Assembly: GCF_000472665.1 (NCBI RefSeq)
Contig: NZ_AXAC01000008.1
Coordinates: 62,001-126,000, forward strand
Source of the DNA: Acetobacterium malicum subsp. dehalogenans DSM 11527
GTDB lineage: Bacteria > Bacillota > Clostridia > Eubacteriales > Eubacteriaceae
Reading direction: 5' to 3'
Length of the DNA stretch: 64,000 bases
The notes under the pieces are model-generated. The model did not search any database. It saw only the letters and a list, made by a program, of their open reading frames with translations, and was not told the DNA's origin. A program made the translations under genes and the position numbers. Shown here piece by piece: positions 52,938 through 62,262 of the stretch (positions are counted from its first letter, which is position 1; each line of letters begins with the position of its first letter).

Positions 52938-55595
52938 TCAGATCCCACCTAAACTTAATAATTTCAGTAGCTGTTCGTTGTCCAGTTCCGTGATCCAGCC
53001 CTCACCGGAAGCCTGAATAATATCTCCCGCCAATTGACTTTTTTCTTCAATCATTGCGTCGATTTTTTCTTCAATCGTGCCGGTGGTTATAAATTTATGA
53101 ACCATCACGTCTTTGGTCTGACCAATACGAAAGGCCCGGTCAGTCGCCTGATTTTCTACCGCCGGGTTCCACCAGCGGTCAAAATGGATGACATTATTAG
53201 CGCCAGTCAAATTCAGGCCTACCCCACCGGCTTTGAGGGATAATACCATAAAGGGGATATAAGCTTCACCATTAAAGGCTTCCACCAGTTCAGTTCGTTT
53301 GGTCACCGGGGTACCGCCGTGGAGCACCAACCCCGGGCGATGAAAGATCTCTTCCAAAAATTGCGCCAGCGGTTCCGTCAGTTCTTTAAATTGGGTAAAC
53401 ACCAGCACCCGTTCCCGCTTTTCGTAAATGGTTTCACAGATGGTCTCCAGCATTTCAAACTTACCACTGTGGTCCCGCTTGTAAAAATCCTGACCCAGAT
53501 ACTGATCAGGGTGATTGCAGATTTGCTTGAGCTTGATGAGACTGGACAACACCAGACCTTTGCGGGCGATACCCTCGCTCTCGGTCAGCTTCTTTGCCAG
53601 TTCCTTGACCAGATTCTGGTAGAGCACCGTCTGCTTTTTGGAAAGCACCGGATATTCTTTGATCTCGATCTTATCCGGCAGATCCGAAATAATCGCAGCA
53701 TCGGTTTTTAAGCGGCGCAGGATAAAAGGATTTACCAAATTTCTTATTTTGGTATAGCCGGTGGGATCTTTTTTTAATCCTTTTGTGAACCCGGTAAATT
53801 CTTTAGCACTTCCCAGCAGCCCGCCATCCAGAAAATCAAACAGTGACCATAAATCCGACAGATGATTTTCAATTGGGGTGCCGGTCATGGCAATCCGGGT
53901 TTTGGCTTTGAGTGCCTTGATGGTTTTAGTTCGCTTGGTGCCCGGATTTTTAATAGCCTGAGCCTCATCCAGAATGATCAGATCCCAGCGAATTTGTTGC
54001 AGCTCCGACACCCGCACCGCCATCCCGTAGGTGGTGATGGTTAAGAAGACCGGATCCGCTAAAAAAGCCCCCGGATCTTTTGCTGCCGCCATCCCATGCA
54101 GGACACAGACTGGCATTTCCGGGGCAAATTGGGCAATTTCCTTTTCCCAGTTACCAATCAGGGATGCTGGCAAAATCAACAATACCCGATCACCCTGATG
54201 ACAGCGCAGATATTCCAGCAACGCAATGATCTGGACAGTTTTACCCAACCCCATGTCATCGGCCAGGCAGGCCCCCAACCGCAGATCGACCATGTATTTC
54301 AGCCAGTCATAACCGGTTTGCTGGTAAGGTCGCAACACTCCTTGAAAACTCGGTTCCGGCTGCTGCCCGCCCAGGGTTTGAGGATTGACCATGGTTTCTT
54401 TCACTTGACGGAGCCAGTCCCCGGTTGACACCTGGACGTCCAACTCTGCTGTCGAGATTCCCAGCAGTTCTCCCGAACCGAGTTCCAACCGCATCGCCTG
54501 GGCCAGGGTCAGCTCTTGCCGATCCGCCAGGGCTTCAGCTTTTGACAAAGCCATCAGAGCCGCTTGCAATTGGTCATGATTGATTTCCACCCATTTACCT
54601 TTGATCAGGGCCAGGCCCTGAGTTTCTGCCAGAAGTCCCTGAATTTCAGCTTTGGAAATGGTGGAATCCCCAAATAAGAGGTTTGGCCTAAATGACAAAA
54701 TGGCATCCATTCCCACCTTTGCCGGTTCTTTTTCGCCGACAGTCAGGTTGAGCCGGAGCTGATTGGTTTTCCTGCGCCACCAGTTGGGGATCCGGCACAT
54801 GATCCCGGCTTCTTCATAAAGAGGAATTTCGGTTAAGAAAACAGTGGCATCCCGGGCGGTTAGTTTAAGCGGCGAAAACAGCTCCCCGCTTTCCATCAGA
54901 TCCGAAATAAACCCACTGACATCAGCTGCACGGCTGACAGTGGATAGTAATTGAATGAGCTTTTCAGGCTGATTCTGATATTCCCGCAGGGCGTTTTTCA
55001 GCGGGGTATGCACGGCTTTTCTGCCGTCCTCGGGTTTGGTGGCATAAGTGGCCAGAAAAGCAAAGGGATAACGTTCATCTTCACTATTCTCGACCAGATG
55101 AAAAAAGATCCGTCCAGCTACATTGATCCCGGCATGGTGTTCAGTTAAAAACGCCGCCACCGTACCCGGATAGGCTTTAATCGCTTCCCCATAGACATCA
55201 GTGAGGCGCTCCCAGATGCCCAGAATCCAGTCATCAGTGACGTGACCCATGCCGTTGCCAAAGGGCGTTATTTTACGAATTTCTTCAATTTCATCCGGGG
55301 TCAGAGTGAGATCAGCATTTTCTCTCGAAAACTCCAAATCAGGCTGTTCGGCGATCTTTTGAACAAATTCCGCGCTGATCTGATGGAGAAAAGTCATCGT
55401 CGGCGAAAGAAAATCCAGATTACTGAGAAATCCAAAATAAAACAAGGTCTGATCCTTATTGGCTCTGAATTGGGCTTGCCAGGCCTGCTCAAACTGCCTT
55501 TTATCTTCGGTAAACCCTTTTTTTGCCACCGCTTCATAATCCAGAATAAAGTCATCCCTGGTAAAGCTGGCAATTAATTCAATATACTCTGTCAT
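52938..55595 (-). CDS. SNF2-family DEAD/DEAH-box ATPase (RapA-like superfamily 2)
   Basis: 885 aa; ATG after AAAGGA. The N-terminal ~400 residues are the SNF2-associated region with Trp- and Arg-rich IPNWWRRKTNQLRL. The ATPase core has Walker A ADDMGLGKT, motif II DEAQ, TGTPIEN, and helicase C motifs LKAGGVGLNLTGAN, FDRWWNPAVENQATDRAFRIGQ. This is a double-strand DNA translocase rather than a strand-separating helicase. The last codons hold the ribosome site for the SWIM partner. No methylase or nuclease follows, so a restriction role is not suggested here. Confidence 0.92.
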   Translation of the reverse strand: MTEYIELIASFTRDDFILDYEAVAKKGFTEDKRQFEQAWQAQFRANKDQTLFYFGFLSNLDFLSPTMTFLHQISAEFVQKIAEQPDLEFSRENADLTLTPDEIEEIRKITPFGNGMGHVTDDWILGIWERLTDVYGEAIKAYPGTVAAFLTEHHAGINVAGRIFFHLVENSEDERYPFAFLATYATKPEDGRKAVHTPLKNALREYQNQPEKLIQLLSTVSRAADVSGFISDLMESGELFSPLKLTARDATVFLTEIPLYEEAGIMCRIPNWWRRKTNQLRLNLTVGEKEPAKVGMDAILSFRPNLLFGDSTISKAEIQGLLAETQGLALIKGKWVEINHDQLQAALMALSKAEALADRQELTLAQAMRLELGSGELLGISTAELDVQVSTGDWLRQVKETMVNPQTLGGQQPEPSFQGVLRPYQQTGYDWLKYMVDLRLGACLADDMGLGKTVQIIALLEYLRCHQGDRVLLILPASLIGNWEKEIAQFAPEMPVCVLHGMAAAKDPGAFLADPVFLTITTYGMAVRVSELQQIRWDLIILDEAQAIKNPGTKRTKTIKALKAKTRIAMTGTPIENHLSDLWSLFDFLDGGLLGSAKEFTGFTKGLKKDPTGYTKIRNLVNPFILRRLKTDAAIISDLPDKIEIKEYPVLSKKQTVLYQNLVKELAKKLTESEGIARKGLVLSSLIKLKQICNHPDQYLGQDFYKRDHSGKFEMLETICETIYEKRERVLVFTQFKELTEPLAQFLEEIFHRPGLVLHGGTPVTKRTELVEAFNGEAYIPFMVLSLKAGGVGLNLTGANNVIHFDRWWNPAVENQATDRAFRIGQTKDVMVHKFITTGTIEEKIDAMIEEKSQLAGDIIQASGEGWITELDNEQLLKLLSLGGI

Positions 55596-55650
55596 TATCG
55601 TTTTCCTTTTTATTTCGCCCCTGGCGCATGACGTTTTTCAAATTCTATGC

Positions 55651-55965
55651 TTATTTCTTTTGAGCATGAAGATGTCTGCGGATCTGTTCAACGATCTGCT
55701 CAATGGTGTAATATTCTACCTCGATCACGTTGAGGGTTGTTTCATAACCATTCTCATCGATAATTTGGGGCGTAAAAACCAATCTGATTTTATTACCCTC
55801 TTCATCATTCCAGTCGGCAGTGGTCATTTCGTATTTTAAACTTCTGAAATACAATTCTATCTGCTTCTCATTCCAAGGCAGATAAAAGCCTTCACGGTTC
55901 AGTAAAGCATTGATGTCTCTGACTTTTTTTCCGATTCCTTTGATGTTTTTTATTCGTTTTAGCAT
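55651..55965 (-). CDS. Hypothetical protein, 104 aa
   Basis: ATG after AGGAG, good spacing. Small soluble alpha/beta sequence: basic N-terminus (MLKRIKNIKGIGKKVRD), central strand set (IELYFRSLKYEMTTADWNDEEGNKIRLVFTPQ), and a helical C-terminus. No family recognised and no informative neighbour, lying between the SNF2 gene and the receiver protein gene on the same strand. Confidence 0.6.
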   Translation of the reverse strand: MLKRIKNIKGIGKKVRDINALLNREGFYLPWNEKQIELYFRSLKYEMTTADWNDEEGNKIRLVFTPQIIDENGYETTLNVIEVEYYTIEQIVEQIRRHLHAQKK

Positions 55966-56057
55966 CGCTACTCCTGCTTTTATTATTCTTTTTTTAGATC
56001 AACTTAAATCGATGACACCGCAATGGATCATTATCAGCGGTACGGAAGTGGAACCGC

Positions 56058-56924
56058 TTAACAATCAGCCGGTTCCACACACGCTGGCGTAAACTTGAGT
56101 TTAATAGTTTTTGTATTCCTCGCTTCTAGCGCTTCTAGCAGATCGGCCGGGGTTTCCCCATCAATCGGGTAGGTTGAGTAGGTCTGGTTAATGACGTACT
56201 TTTGCATTTCAGGATCGCTTAATTTGAATTCTTCATATTTTCTGATAATTTTATCGCTGATGATTTTAGAGTTTTCCTGGTTGCAAAAGGGAAAAAATCC
56301 CAAATGACTGTGATAGCCATGTTGAATGTATAAATCCGAATCCCAAAAGAGCGATTTAATCTCCCGATAAACAGCTTTGGCATGTTTATAAAACTCATTG
56401 CTGGCTTCGACGGCCTGGCTATTTAATTGGAAACTGATCTTTAACAGGGTAAAACTGTAATTGCCCTTTTTGGCTTTATAAATTTCATGCTCAAGATAAT
56501 TTTTGAGACTGAATTTCAAGACGGTGAATTCTGTCAGGCTTTCAACATTGATGTGTTTTAACAGTTTCTCTTTCAAATAGTTATCTTCAAATGGTTTTAA
56601 AATATAATCCGCCGTTCCTTCTCGTAAATACCTGGTAATGATATCTTTTCTGCTTTCGGAGGTGACCACTACCACCGGTATTGTATCGCTTCTATTTTTA
56701 ACCAGCTGGATCAGACTGATGCCGTCAAAACTCCGATCCGTATCGATTTCGATATCGGTCACAATGAGATTGATCTGATTTTTATTTTGTTCCATTATGC
56801 CAAGCAGATCCCGTCGGGATGACGCTTCGTAGATTGTAACATCCTGATCGGCTAAGATTTTTCTGATGCGTTCTTTAACCACACTATTGGAATCAACAAG
56901 AACCACTACTGGTAAACTTTCCAT
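56058..56924 (-). CDS. Receiver domain protein with degenerate GGDEF-like C-terminus
   Basis: 288 aa from ATG at 56924, 8 bp after GGGGAGG; an ATG 13 codons upstream lies before that site. Receiver domain ~5-125: phosphoacceptor D57 (VTDIEID), T88/S89, K110 (ILKPFE) are kept, but the acidic pair after strand 1 is reduced to a single D11 (VDSNS). The C-terminal half (~130-275) follows the GGDEF fold pattern (SFTLLKISFQ..., YPIDGETPADLLEALEAR near the end) with no GGDEF motif. It may act as an output or docking module rather than a cyclase. No histidine kinase is adjacent. A 9-bp inverted repeat (56048-56078) spans its stop codon. Confidence 0.75.
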   Translation of the reverse strand: MESLPVVVLVDSNSVVKERIRKILADQDVTIYEASSRRDLLGIMEQNKNQINLIVTDIEIDTDRSFDGISLIQLVKNRSDTIPVVVVTSESRKDIITRYLREGTADYILKPFEDNYLKEKLLKHINVESLTEFTVLKFSLKNYLEHEIYKAKKGNYSFTLLKISFQLNSQAVEASNEFYKHAKAVYREIKSLFWDSDLYIQHGYHSHLGFFPFCNQENSKIISDKIIRKYEEFKLSDPEMQKYVINQTYSTYPIDGETPADLLEALEARNTKTIKLKFTPACVEPADC

Positions 56925-57105
56925 ATTCTTTGCCTCCCCACTTCGCCTGTCACCCAACGTCAAATCGGGTTTTATTTTATTATATCTTTTCCGCTTCCAT
57001 CCGACAACTTAAAAAAGCATTAAGAGATCGAGGATATTCACGAGGTAGCCGTAATCAATTACGACTATCAGCTGTTATTTTCTCGCCAACCGGAAACGTC
57101 CAAAT

Positions 57106-57132
57106 AAAAAACACTCTCAACGAGTGTTTTTT
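57106..57132 (-). terminator. Terminator after the DUF4391 gene
   Basis: AAAAAACACTC / GAGTGTTTTTT with loop TCAAC, 13 bp beyond the stop. Confidence 0.88.
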
Positions 57133-57144
57133 ATAACATTTATT

Positions 57145-57972
57145 TCATATCAAAGAATAATTAAATTGATTTCCACTCCCATCCTGCATCTTCATATATA
57201 CATTGGGAAAAAAGGATCGTACTGTTTCTGCTGTTTCCGCTTGCACCTGGACAATTTCTGGTTGATTGATTTCAATATGAGTCGTCTGGGATCGCTTTAT
57301 TTGTTGAAGTTCTTCTTTAGCGTTTTTTATATCCGTAGCCAGCTTAACCTGTTTACCAAACTGACTTTCTTTTCCCATCTGGATTTCCAGGTTTTTGATT
57401 GTCGCTTCAAGTTTTTCCAAATGTTCGGCTTTTCCAGATTGCTCAACTTTTTCGACGTGTTCATCGGTTTGTTTTTGGTTTCTGTTAATCCGGGCTGGAA
57501 AGGGTTTTCCGGCAATCTGCATAAAAAAGTTATCATAGACCTGATCCAGATCCCCACCTTCGATCTTGAGAGTTAAATCGTCGGCAATCATCCAGTTGGT
57601 CTGGTAATAATTTTGGCAATTGAACAGACCCGTTTGGGGGTTGATCGACTGATGATCACAGCACCAGAGCTGTCCCCATTCTTCATATCGGACAATAAAG
57701 ATCGCATATTGATCAATCTCGCGGTTGACAATTTCAAGAATGTTAGAGCTGATGGCCTGTCGGTTTAAAACAATCTCGACAATTGCGATTTCGGCGACAT
57801 GGTTCCCAGTTGGGACGGTTGTCGATTCTGAGGATAGTGTGTTGATCCAGATAATGCTTCCGATCTCATCGATGAATGTCTTTTTAGCTGTACAGTCGTC
57901 ATTTAAATATTTATAAAACAGTTCTTTGGGCATTCGCTTGTAGACGTTGGTGGTTTCTGGTAAGTCAATCAT
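57145..57972 (-). CDS. DUF4391-family protein
   Basis: 275 aa; ATG after AAGGAG. The N-terminus matches my recollection of DUF4391: NVYKRMPKELFYKYL, FIDEIGSIIWINTLSSEST, VAEIAIVEIVLNRQAI. A Cys/His-containing middle (QLWCCDHQSINPQTGLFNCQ) follows, then a coiled coil ~180-230 and a C-terminal segment. DUF4391 genes are usually beside a DEAD/SNF2-type helicase, sometimes in restriction-like or defence loci. Here there is only a SNF2 ATPase about 1.5 kb away and no methylase, so it may be an orphan remnant. Function is unknown. Confidence 0.75.
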   Translation of the reverse strand: MIDLPETTNVYKRMPKELFYKYLNDDCTAKKTFIDEIGSIIWINTLSSESTTVPTGNHVAEIAIVEIVLNRQAISSNILEIVNREIDQYAIFIVRYEEWGQLWCCDHQSINPQTGLFNCQNYYQTNWMIADDLTLKIEGGDLDQVYDNFFMQIAGKPFPARINRNQKQTDEHVEKVEQSGKAEHLEKLEATIKNLEIQMGKESQFGKQVKLATDIKNAKEELQQIKRSQTTHIEINQPEIVQVQAETAETVRSFFPNVYMKMQDGSGNQFNYSLI

Positions 57973-58275
57973 GGCATCTCCTTTTCAAAATTCAAGTTTG
58001 CTGATTACTAGCGGGCAGTGGTTTCACTATCTATGTAATCGACTAACATTGAAAAATACTTAGGTATTTTTGTTGTTCCACCGAATTAATGCCCCTGAAA
58101 TAATTCATCCATATTTTCATCTAAACTTAAGGCCTGATAATCCTATTATCTTGACACTTTTCCAGATTTCGCAAAATCGTTAGCAACGCTTTGTTTTTTT
58201 GTTTGAATTCCTTGTGATTAAGTTTTAAATTTATTGGTATAAAGGTAATCAAGACTTTTATTGGAGGCTAAAGCT
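57973..58275. other. Divergent intergenic region with a perfect inverted repeat
   Basis: 303 bases between the leftward DUF4391 gene and the rightward HD-GYP gene. AAAAATAC / GTATTTTT with loop TTAG at 58052-58071 is the only structured element. A TTGACA occurs at about 58153-58158 without a matching -10 box. Confidence 0.45.
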
Positions 58276-60102
58276 ATGAAAAAACTGCGCATAATATTCA
58301 TCATCCTCATCCCCGGTCTTTTTTGTTATCTATTCTCACCTGTAGTTTTTTCCCAATCCCATGATCTTGGGATCTACACCAAGGAGATCCTGATTCTTCA
58401 ATCTTATCAACGGGATTATTACCACACCCGGGTTCTGGAAGAAGGTATTGAAGCTGTTTTAGCGAACTCTGGCGAAAAGGTCCGCATCCGCTATGAATTC
58501 CTTGATGCCAAAAACAGTCTCGATTTTAACGCCTTTCAGACACTAGCCGAGACCCTGACCCCAAAATATAAGGAGGTTTCCCTGGATGGACTGATTATCT
58601 GTGATGACGATGCCCTGCAATTCTACAATCGCTTTGGCAAAACTATTTGGCCAAATACCGTTAATGTTGTCAGCACTGGCATCAATTCGCTGCGACCCTA
58701 CAGTGAGGGGATCCCGGGAATGGTCATAATCGAAGAACGGCCTGATGTGGAAAAAAATATTGCTGTAGCTTTAGAACAAAATCAAACCAAAGATATTAAA
58801 ACACTGCATTTTATTTATGACGAAACTACCACCAGCAATGAAATGCGGTCTGATATCATCGCAATGCTTGCCGACAAATACCCGAACTATCAAAGTCAGC
58901 ACTATTATGATAAAACCCCGGACGATCTCAAAACGATCATTGATTCCAGCGGGAGCAGTGATCTATTTTTCTACGTGTTGTATTCCCGAGACAAGAACAA
59001 TATTACTTATCACTATGACGAGGTCCCCCAGTACATTTTAAAAAACGCCCAAAACCCGGTGTATGCCCTATGGGATTTTTATCTTGGCACCGGGGTAGTT
59101 GGCGGTTATGTGGCTTCTTCCTATAAGTATGGCGAAAGTGCCGCCAATACCCTGCTTGATCTTTGGGCGGGACAATCTGTATCATCTCTCATCTATGAAG
59201 ATGGCTCCCACTATCAGTATATGTTTGACTATGATGTACTGAAGACCTACCAACTGAGCAATGTTCCGGAAGGCTCTATAATCATCAATGAACCGGTCAC
59301 ATACTTTGAAAAGAATAAAAATCTGATTATCCTATTCTCGGTAATCACCGGGGTTCTGGTGATGATTATCGGTCTCCTCCTTTATGCCATTCGCGAGAAA
59401 AACAGCCTTAATCAAAAAACCATTGAAATTGCTGATTTGAATCAGGAGATTGTCGATACTCAAAAGGTCCTGATTACAAAATTAGGCGCCGTCATTGAAA
59501 CCCGCTCCTTCGAAACCGCTAATCATGTTAAACGAGTAGCCCGGGTATCTTCATTTCTGGCCCAGGAATACGGACTTTCCGAAAGAGATGTGGCCATCCT
59601 CACGGCCGTTTCACCGATGCATGATGTCGGAAAAATCGGTATCGGAGAAAATATCCTTCACAAGCCGGGACGGCTCTCAGAACAGGAGTTTGAGATTATG
59701 AAATATCACACCAGCATCGGTTATGAAATTCTGAAAAATCCCGAGCGGGAAATGCTGCGATACGCATCACTGGTAGCCCTGGAACATCATGAAAAATGGG
59801 GCGGTGGTGGCTATCCCAGCGGCAAATCCGGGGAAGACATCCACGTTTTCGCCCGAATTACCGCCATCGCAGATGTATATGATGCCCTGCGCAGCATCCG
59901 GGTTTATAAAGACGCCTGGTCCCAGGCGGATGCAGTCTCTTATTTAATTGAAGAAAGCGGGAAATTTTTTGAACCCAAGCTGGTAAATATTTTTGTGTCC
60001 AATATTGAGCAAATTGAAACGATTCGTGGTGCGACGTATGAGGATGAACTCAACGATTTCAGCCAGATGTATCACTATTTGAAAGAACAAATGGATGAAT
60101 AG
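58276..60102 (+). CDS. HD-GYP c-di-GMP phosphodiesterase with an ABC-type binding sensor domain
   Basis: About 608 aa from ATG at 58276; TGGAGG lies 8 bp upstream, while the upstream TTG is inside that ribosome site. Signal anchor ~5-27. Residues ~33-320 resemble an ABC_sub_bind periplasmic domain (EILILQSYQRDYYHTRVLEEGIEAVL...). TM ~345-367 and a short coil follow. The HD-GYP domain (~395-590) has HDVGKIG, HHEKWGGGGYPSG, and the conserved HVFARI/DVYDAL region. The D usually before GxGYP is G. It should degrade c-di-GMP under control of an extracytoplasmic ligand. It is followed by a terminator and a GGDEF gene on the same strand. Confidence 0.9.
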   Translation: MKKLRIIFIILIPGLFCYLFSPVVFSQSHDLGIYTKEILILQSYQRDYYHTRVLEEGIEAVLANSGEKVRIRYEFLDAKNSLDFNAFQTLAETLTPKYKEVSLDGLIICDDDALQFYNRFGKTIWPNTVNVVSTGINSLRPYSEGIPGMVIIEERPDVEKNIAVALEQNQTKDIKTLHFIYDETTTSNEMRSDIIAMLADKYPNYQSQHYYDKTPDDLKTIIDSSGSSDLFFYVLYSRDKNNITYHYDEVPQYILKNAQNPVYALWDFYLGTGVVGGYVASSYKYGESAANTLLDLWAGQSVSSLIYEDGSHYQYMFDYDVLKTYQLSNVPEGSIIINEPVTYFEKNKNLIILFSVITGVLVMIIGLLLYAIREKNSLNQKTIEIADLNQEIVDTQKVLITKLGAVIETRSFETANHVKRVARVSSFLAQEYGLSERDVAILTAVSPMHDVGKIGIGENILHKPGRLSEQEFEIMKYHTSIGYEILKNPEREMLRYASLVALEHHEKWGGGGYPSGKSGEDIHVFARITAIADVYDALRSIRVYKDAWSQADAVSYLIEESGKFFEPKLVNIFVSNIEQIETIRGATYEDELNDFSQMYHYLKEQMDE

Positions 60103-60233
60103 ATACATTAACAAGGATTGGTTTCCTTAGCAACTGTTATTCGCTGAGGAAATTATCTTCAGAAATTTAATTAAATCATTTAAGGTTAATTAGACTTATT
60201 CTGAATCTTGTACAATTATAATTACCTTAAAAT

Positions 60234-60263
60234 AAAAATAACCATAATTTAGTGGTTATTTTT
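60234..60263 (+). terminator. Terminator after the HD-GYP gene
   Basis: AAAAATAACCA / TGGTTATTTTT with an 8-nt loop, then further T's. Confidence 0.85.
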
Positions 60264-60293
60264 TTATTTTCAGAGATATCTTGTTCAATCATC

Positions 60294-60323
60294 TTGAAAT
60301 ATTAACCTGTTAAATGTTACAAT
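60294..60323 (+). promoter_or_regulatory. Sigma-A promoter for the GGDEF gene
   Basis: TTGAAA (60294-60299), 18-bp spacer, TACAAT (60318-60323). The predicted start near 60330 falls after the ATG at 60314 and so supports the internal start at 60422 or 60431. Confidence 0.65.
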
Positions 60324-60421
60324 GTGAGCCATATCATTATCGTAAAAAACGTTATTCTATATTACAAAATTGTCCAAATAGGGTTAAGTTAACACAGACC
60401 GCTTATTTGTTGTTGAAGGAG

Positions 60422-61495
60422 ATGGGTATTTTGCATTCTAAAAAGAACTGGTACAGCCATATAATTGCATATTTATGGATTGCTATTGGAGTTTCATCCT
60501 TGGTGACACTGATCAATCTGTTCTTTTCCAGTCTGGCTCCCCAGATCTTTCTACTGGAACGCTTTTTGCTGCCCTTTATTCTCGAGATCATCATTCTCTT
60601 GATTTTAAAAGTGCTGATCCGGTCAAATGCCGTAGCCATTCCTTATTATATTGTGATCGGAACTCAGGCCATCGTCACTATTTTATTCATGGTTCATTAT
60701 CCCGTTTTCTATGTCATGCTACCGCTTTTTTTGATGCCGGTCCTGATTTCGATTTTCTTTCTTAATCTCAGACTGATAGACTTTGCCTTTTGTCTGACGC
60801 TAATCGTATTTATTGGTATGAGGCTCTTATTTTTCCCCTTGTCAGTCATGTCGGTGATCGAATTAACAACTTTTTTAGCGATTCTGGTGAGCGCTTATTT
60901 CTTATCCCGGGAATTGACAAAGCGTTTTTCCGTGGTTTATACCGATATGGTTATCTCGGTGGAAAAAGAAAAAGAACTCTTATATCGAAACATCTACATG
61001 GAAAAACTGACAAAGATGGATTTAGCCACCAATTTATACAACCATAAAACCTTTCACGAGTATCTGGATGAGCTGGTTACCCAATGTCGCAAGCAGCCTT
61101 TCAACCTTTCGCTGGGATTGATGGATTTGGATCTCTTTAAAGGAATTAATGATCGCCAAGGCCATGGCAATGGCGATATGGTTATTTCCACCGCCGCCGC
61201 CATTATTCTGGATAACCTGGAAGCTAATGATTTTGCCGCTCGTTACGGTGGTGAAGAGTTTGCTGTTATATTTACTGAAAAATCTCCGGAAGCCTGTCTT
61301 GAAATTTTGGAAAAAATTCGTTTGAATCTTGAAACCGCAGTTTTTGATACCATGCCCGATGAGGTTGTTACTATGAGTATCGGTTTTACACCCTTCACAC
61401 CGGAGATGAGTAAAACCGACTTGTTCGAAGCGGCTGATATCAGTTTGTATACTGCCAAAAAAAATGGCCGCAACCAGATTCAATGCGCATCTTGA
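60422..61495 (+). CDS. Membrane GGDEF diguanylate cyclase
   Basis: About 357 aa. AAGGAG abuts the ATG at 60422 and is 9 bp before an in-frame TTG at 60431, which is thus the likelier initiator; the difference is three residues. Five or six membrane helices occupy ~10-175 and a short coil leads into the GGDEF domain (~195-355): DLATNLYNHKTF, FNLSLGLMDLDLFKGIND, and RYGGEEF, which is an active variant. The I-site position reads EAND, so product inhibition is probably absent. With the HD-GYP gene upstream it forms an opposing cyclase/phosphodiesterase pair, but each has its own promoter and terminator. Confidence 0.9.
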   Translation: MGILHSKKNWYSHIIAYLWIAIGVSSLVTLINLFFSSLAPQIFLLERFLLPFILEIIILLILKVLIRSNAVAIPYYIVIGTQAIVTILFMVHYPVFYVMLPLFLMPVLISIFFLNLRLIDFAFCLTLIVFIGMRLLFFPLSVMSVIELTTFLAILVSAYFLSRELTKRFSVVYTDMVISVEKEKELLYRNIYMEKLTKMDLATNLYNHKTFHEYLDELVTQCRKQPFNLSLGLMDLDLFKGINDRQGHGNGDMVISTAAAIILDNLEANDFAARYGGEEFAVIFTEKSPEACLEILEKIRLNLETAVFDTMPDEVVTMSIGFTPFTPEMSKTDLFEAADISLYTAKKNGRNQIQCAS

Positions 61496-61561
61496 ATTCA
61501 CGATCATCACAATTGCAAAACCGGTCCCATCGACTACTTAACCGACAAGAAGTTAAGCTTA

Positions 61562-61588
61562 CCAGAAACGGCTGTTTCTGGTTTTTTT
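61562..61588 (+). terminator. Terminator after the GGDEF gene
   Basis: Perfect CCAGAAAC / GTTTCTGG stem, loop GGCT, seven T's. Confidence 0.92.
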
Positions 61589-62262
61589 ATTCAGCGTTCA
61601 TTTCTAACCAGAAGGATAAATACGCACAAAAAAAGACTAATGCCGATTCCACGCTTTTACCTGTAGAACCGGCCTAGTCCAAAATCTCTGTTGTCATCCG
61701 TTTGGATTCCTCCTATGATTTTTTTATCAAAGCTCTTTTCTCACTTTTCAATGTAAATGTTCCCAACTTTTTTTGTTTTTACTTTTAAGATTTGATTTGT
61801 TTTATACTCACAGGATCATTATTTACTGGATTCTTTACTCGATACTTTTGATTTAAGAACTTTTTCTCGTTTCCAATTTTTAATTGGACATGGTTTTCAG
61901 AAACCGTGAGAACTTTTCTTTTTTCATTCATACTTTTCTTTTATCGTTCATTTAATTCTTTGTGAGGTTACCCTTTTATCTTAATTTCATTATAATTTGA
62001 TTTTACTCAAATTTCTTTGGCCTTTAATTGACTGATTTAATCTGCTTCAATTTTTTTAGGTTGATCTCGATTATTTCGTTCATCTTATTGGCAAGTTGGT
62101 TCTTATTTACTTTTAAATGATCACTGATCTTTGATTAATTGTATTATAACACCTTTTGGGAATAAGTAAATAGATTTTTTGTAAACGTTTGTATAAAAAT
62201 TGTATAGTGCTCTCAACCGCTTTGTAAAGGCCTTAGTACGGCTGTTTGCTAATTTCTGAAGC
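61589..62262. other. T-rich unexplained intergenic region, possible structured RNA on the minus strand
   Basis: About 670 bases without a convincing gene. On the minus strand TATAAT (near 62146) with TTTACT 16 bp upstream could start a transcript near 62135. The sequence that follows is purine-rich (A especially). Several hairpins lie in it, including a three-way-junction-like set: TTCTC...GAGAA closing GGTTT(CTGA)AAACC and CCAAT(TAAAA)ATTGG (about 61867-61915), and AATTTGA/TCAAATT near 61995-62014. A 46-codon frame beginning MNEKRKVLTVSENH overlaps part of this, without a ribosome site. Nature unknown. Confidence 0.4.

Noticed and set aside
56048-56078. GTGGAACCG / CGGTTCCAC inverted repeat spanning the stop of the receiver gene
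   Set aside because: Perfect 9-bp stem but no T-run on either side; not called as a terminator.
61483-61677. 64-aa plus-strand frame after the GGDEF gene
   Set aside because: It overlaps the GGDEF stop and contains the terminator hairpin; composition is not protein-like.
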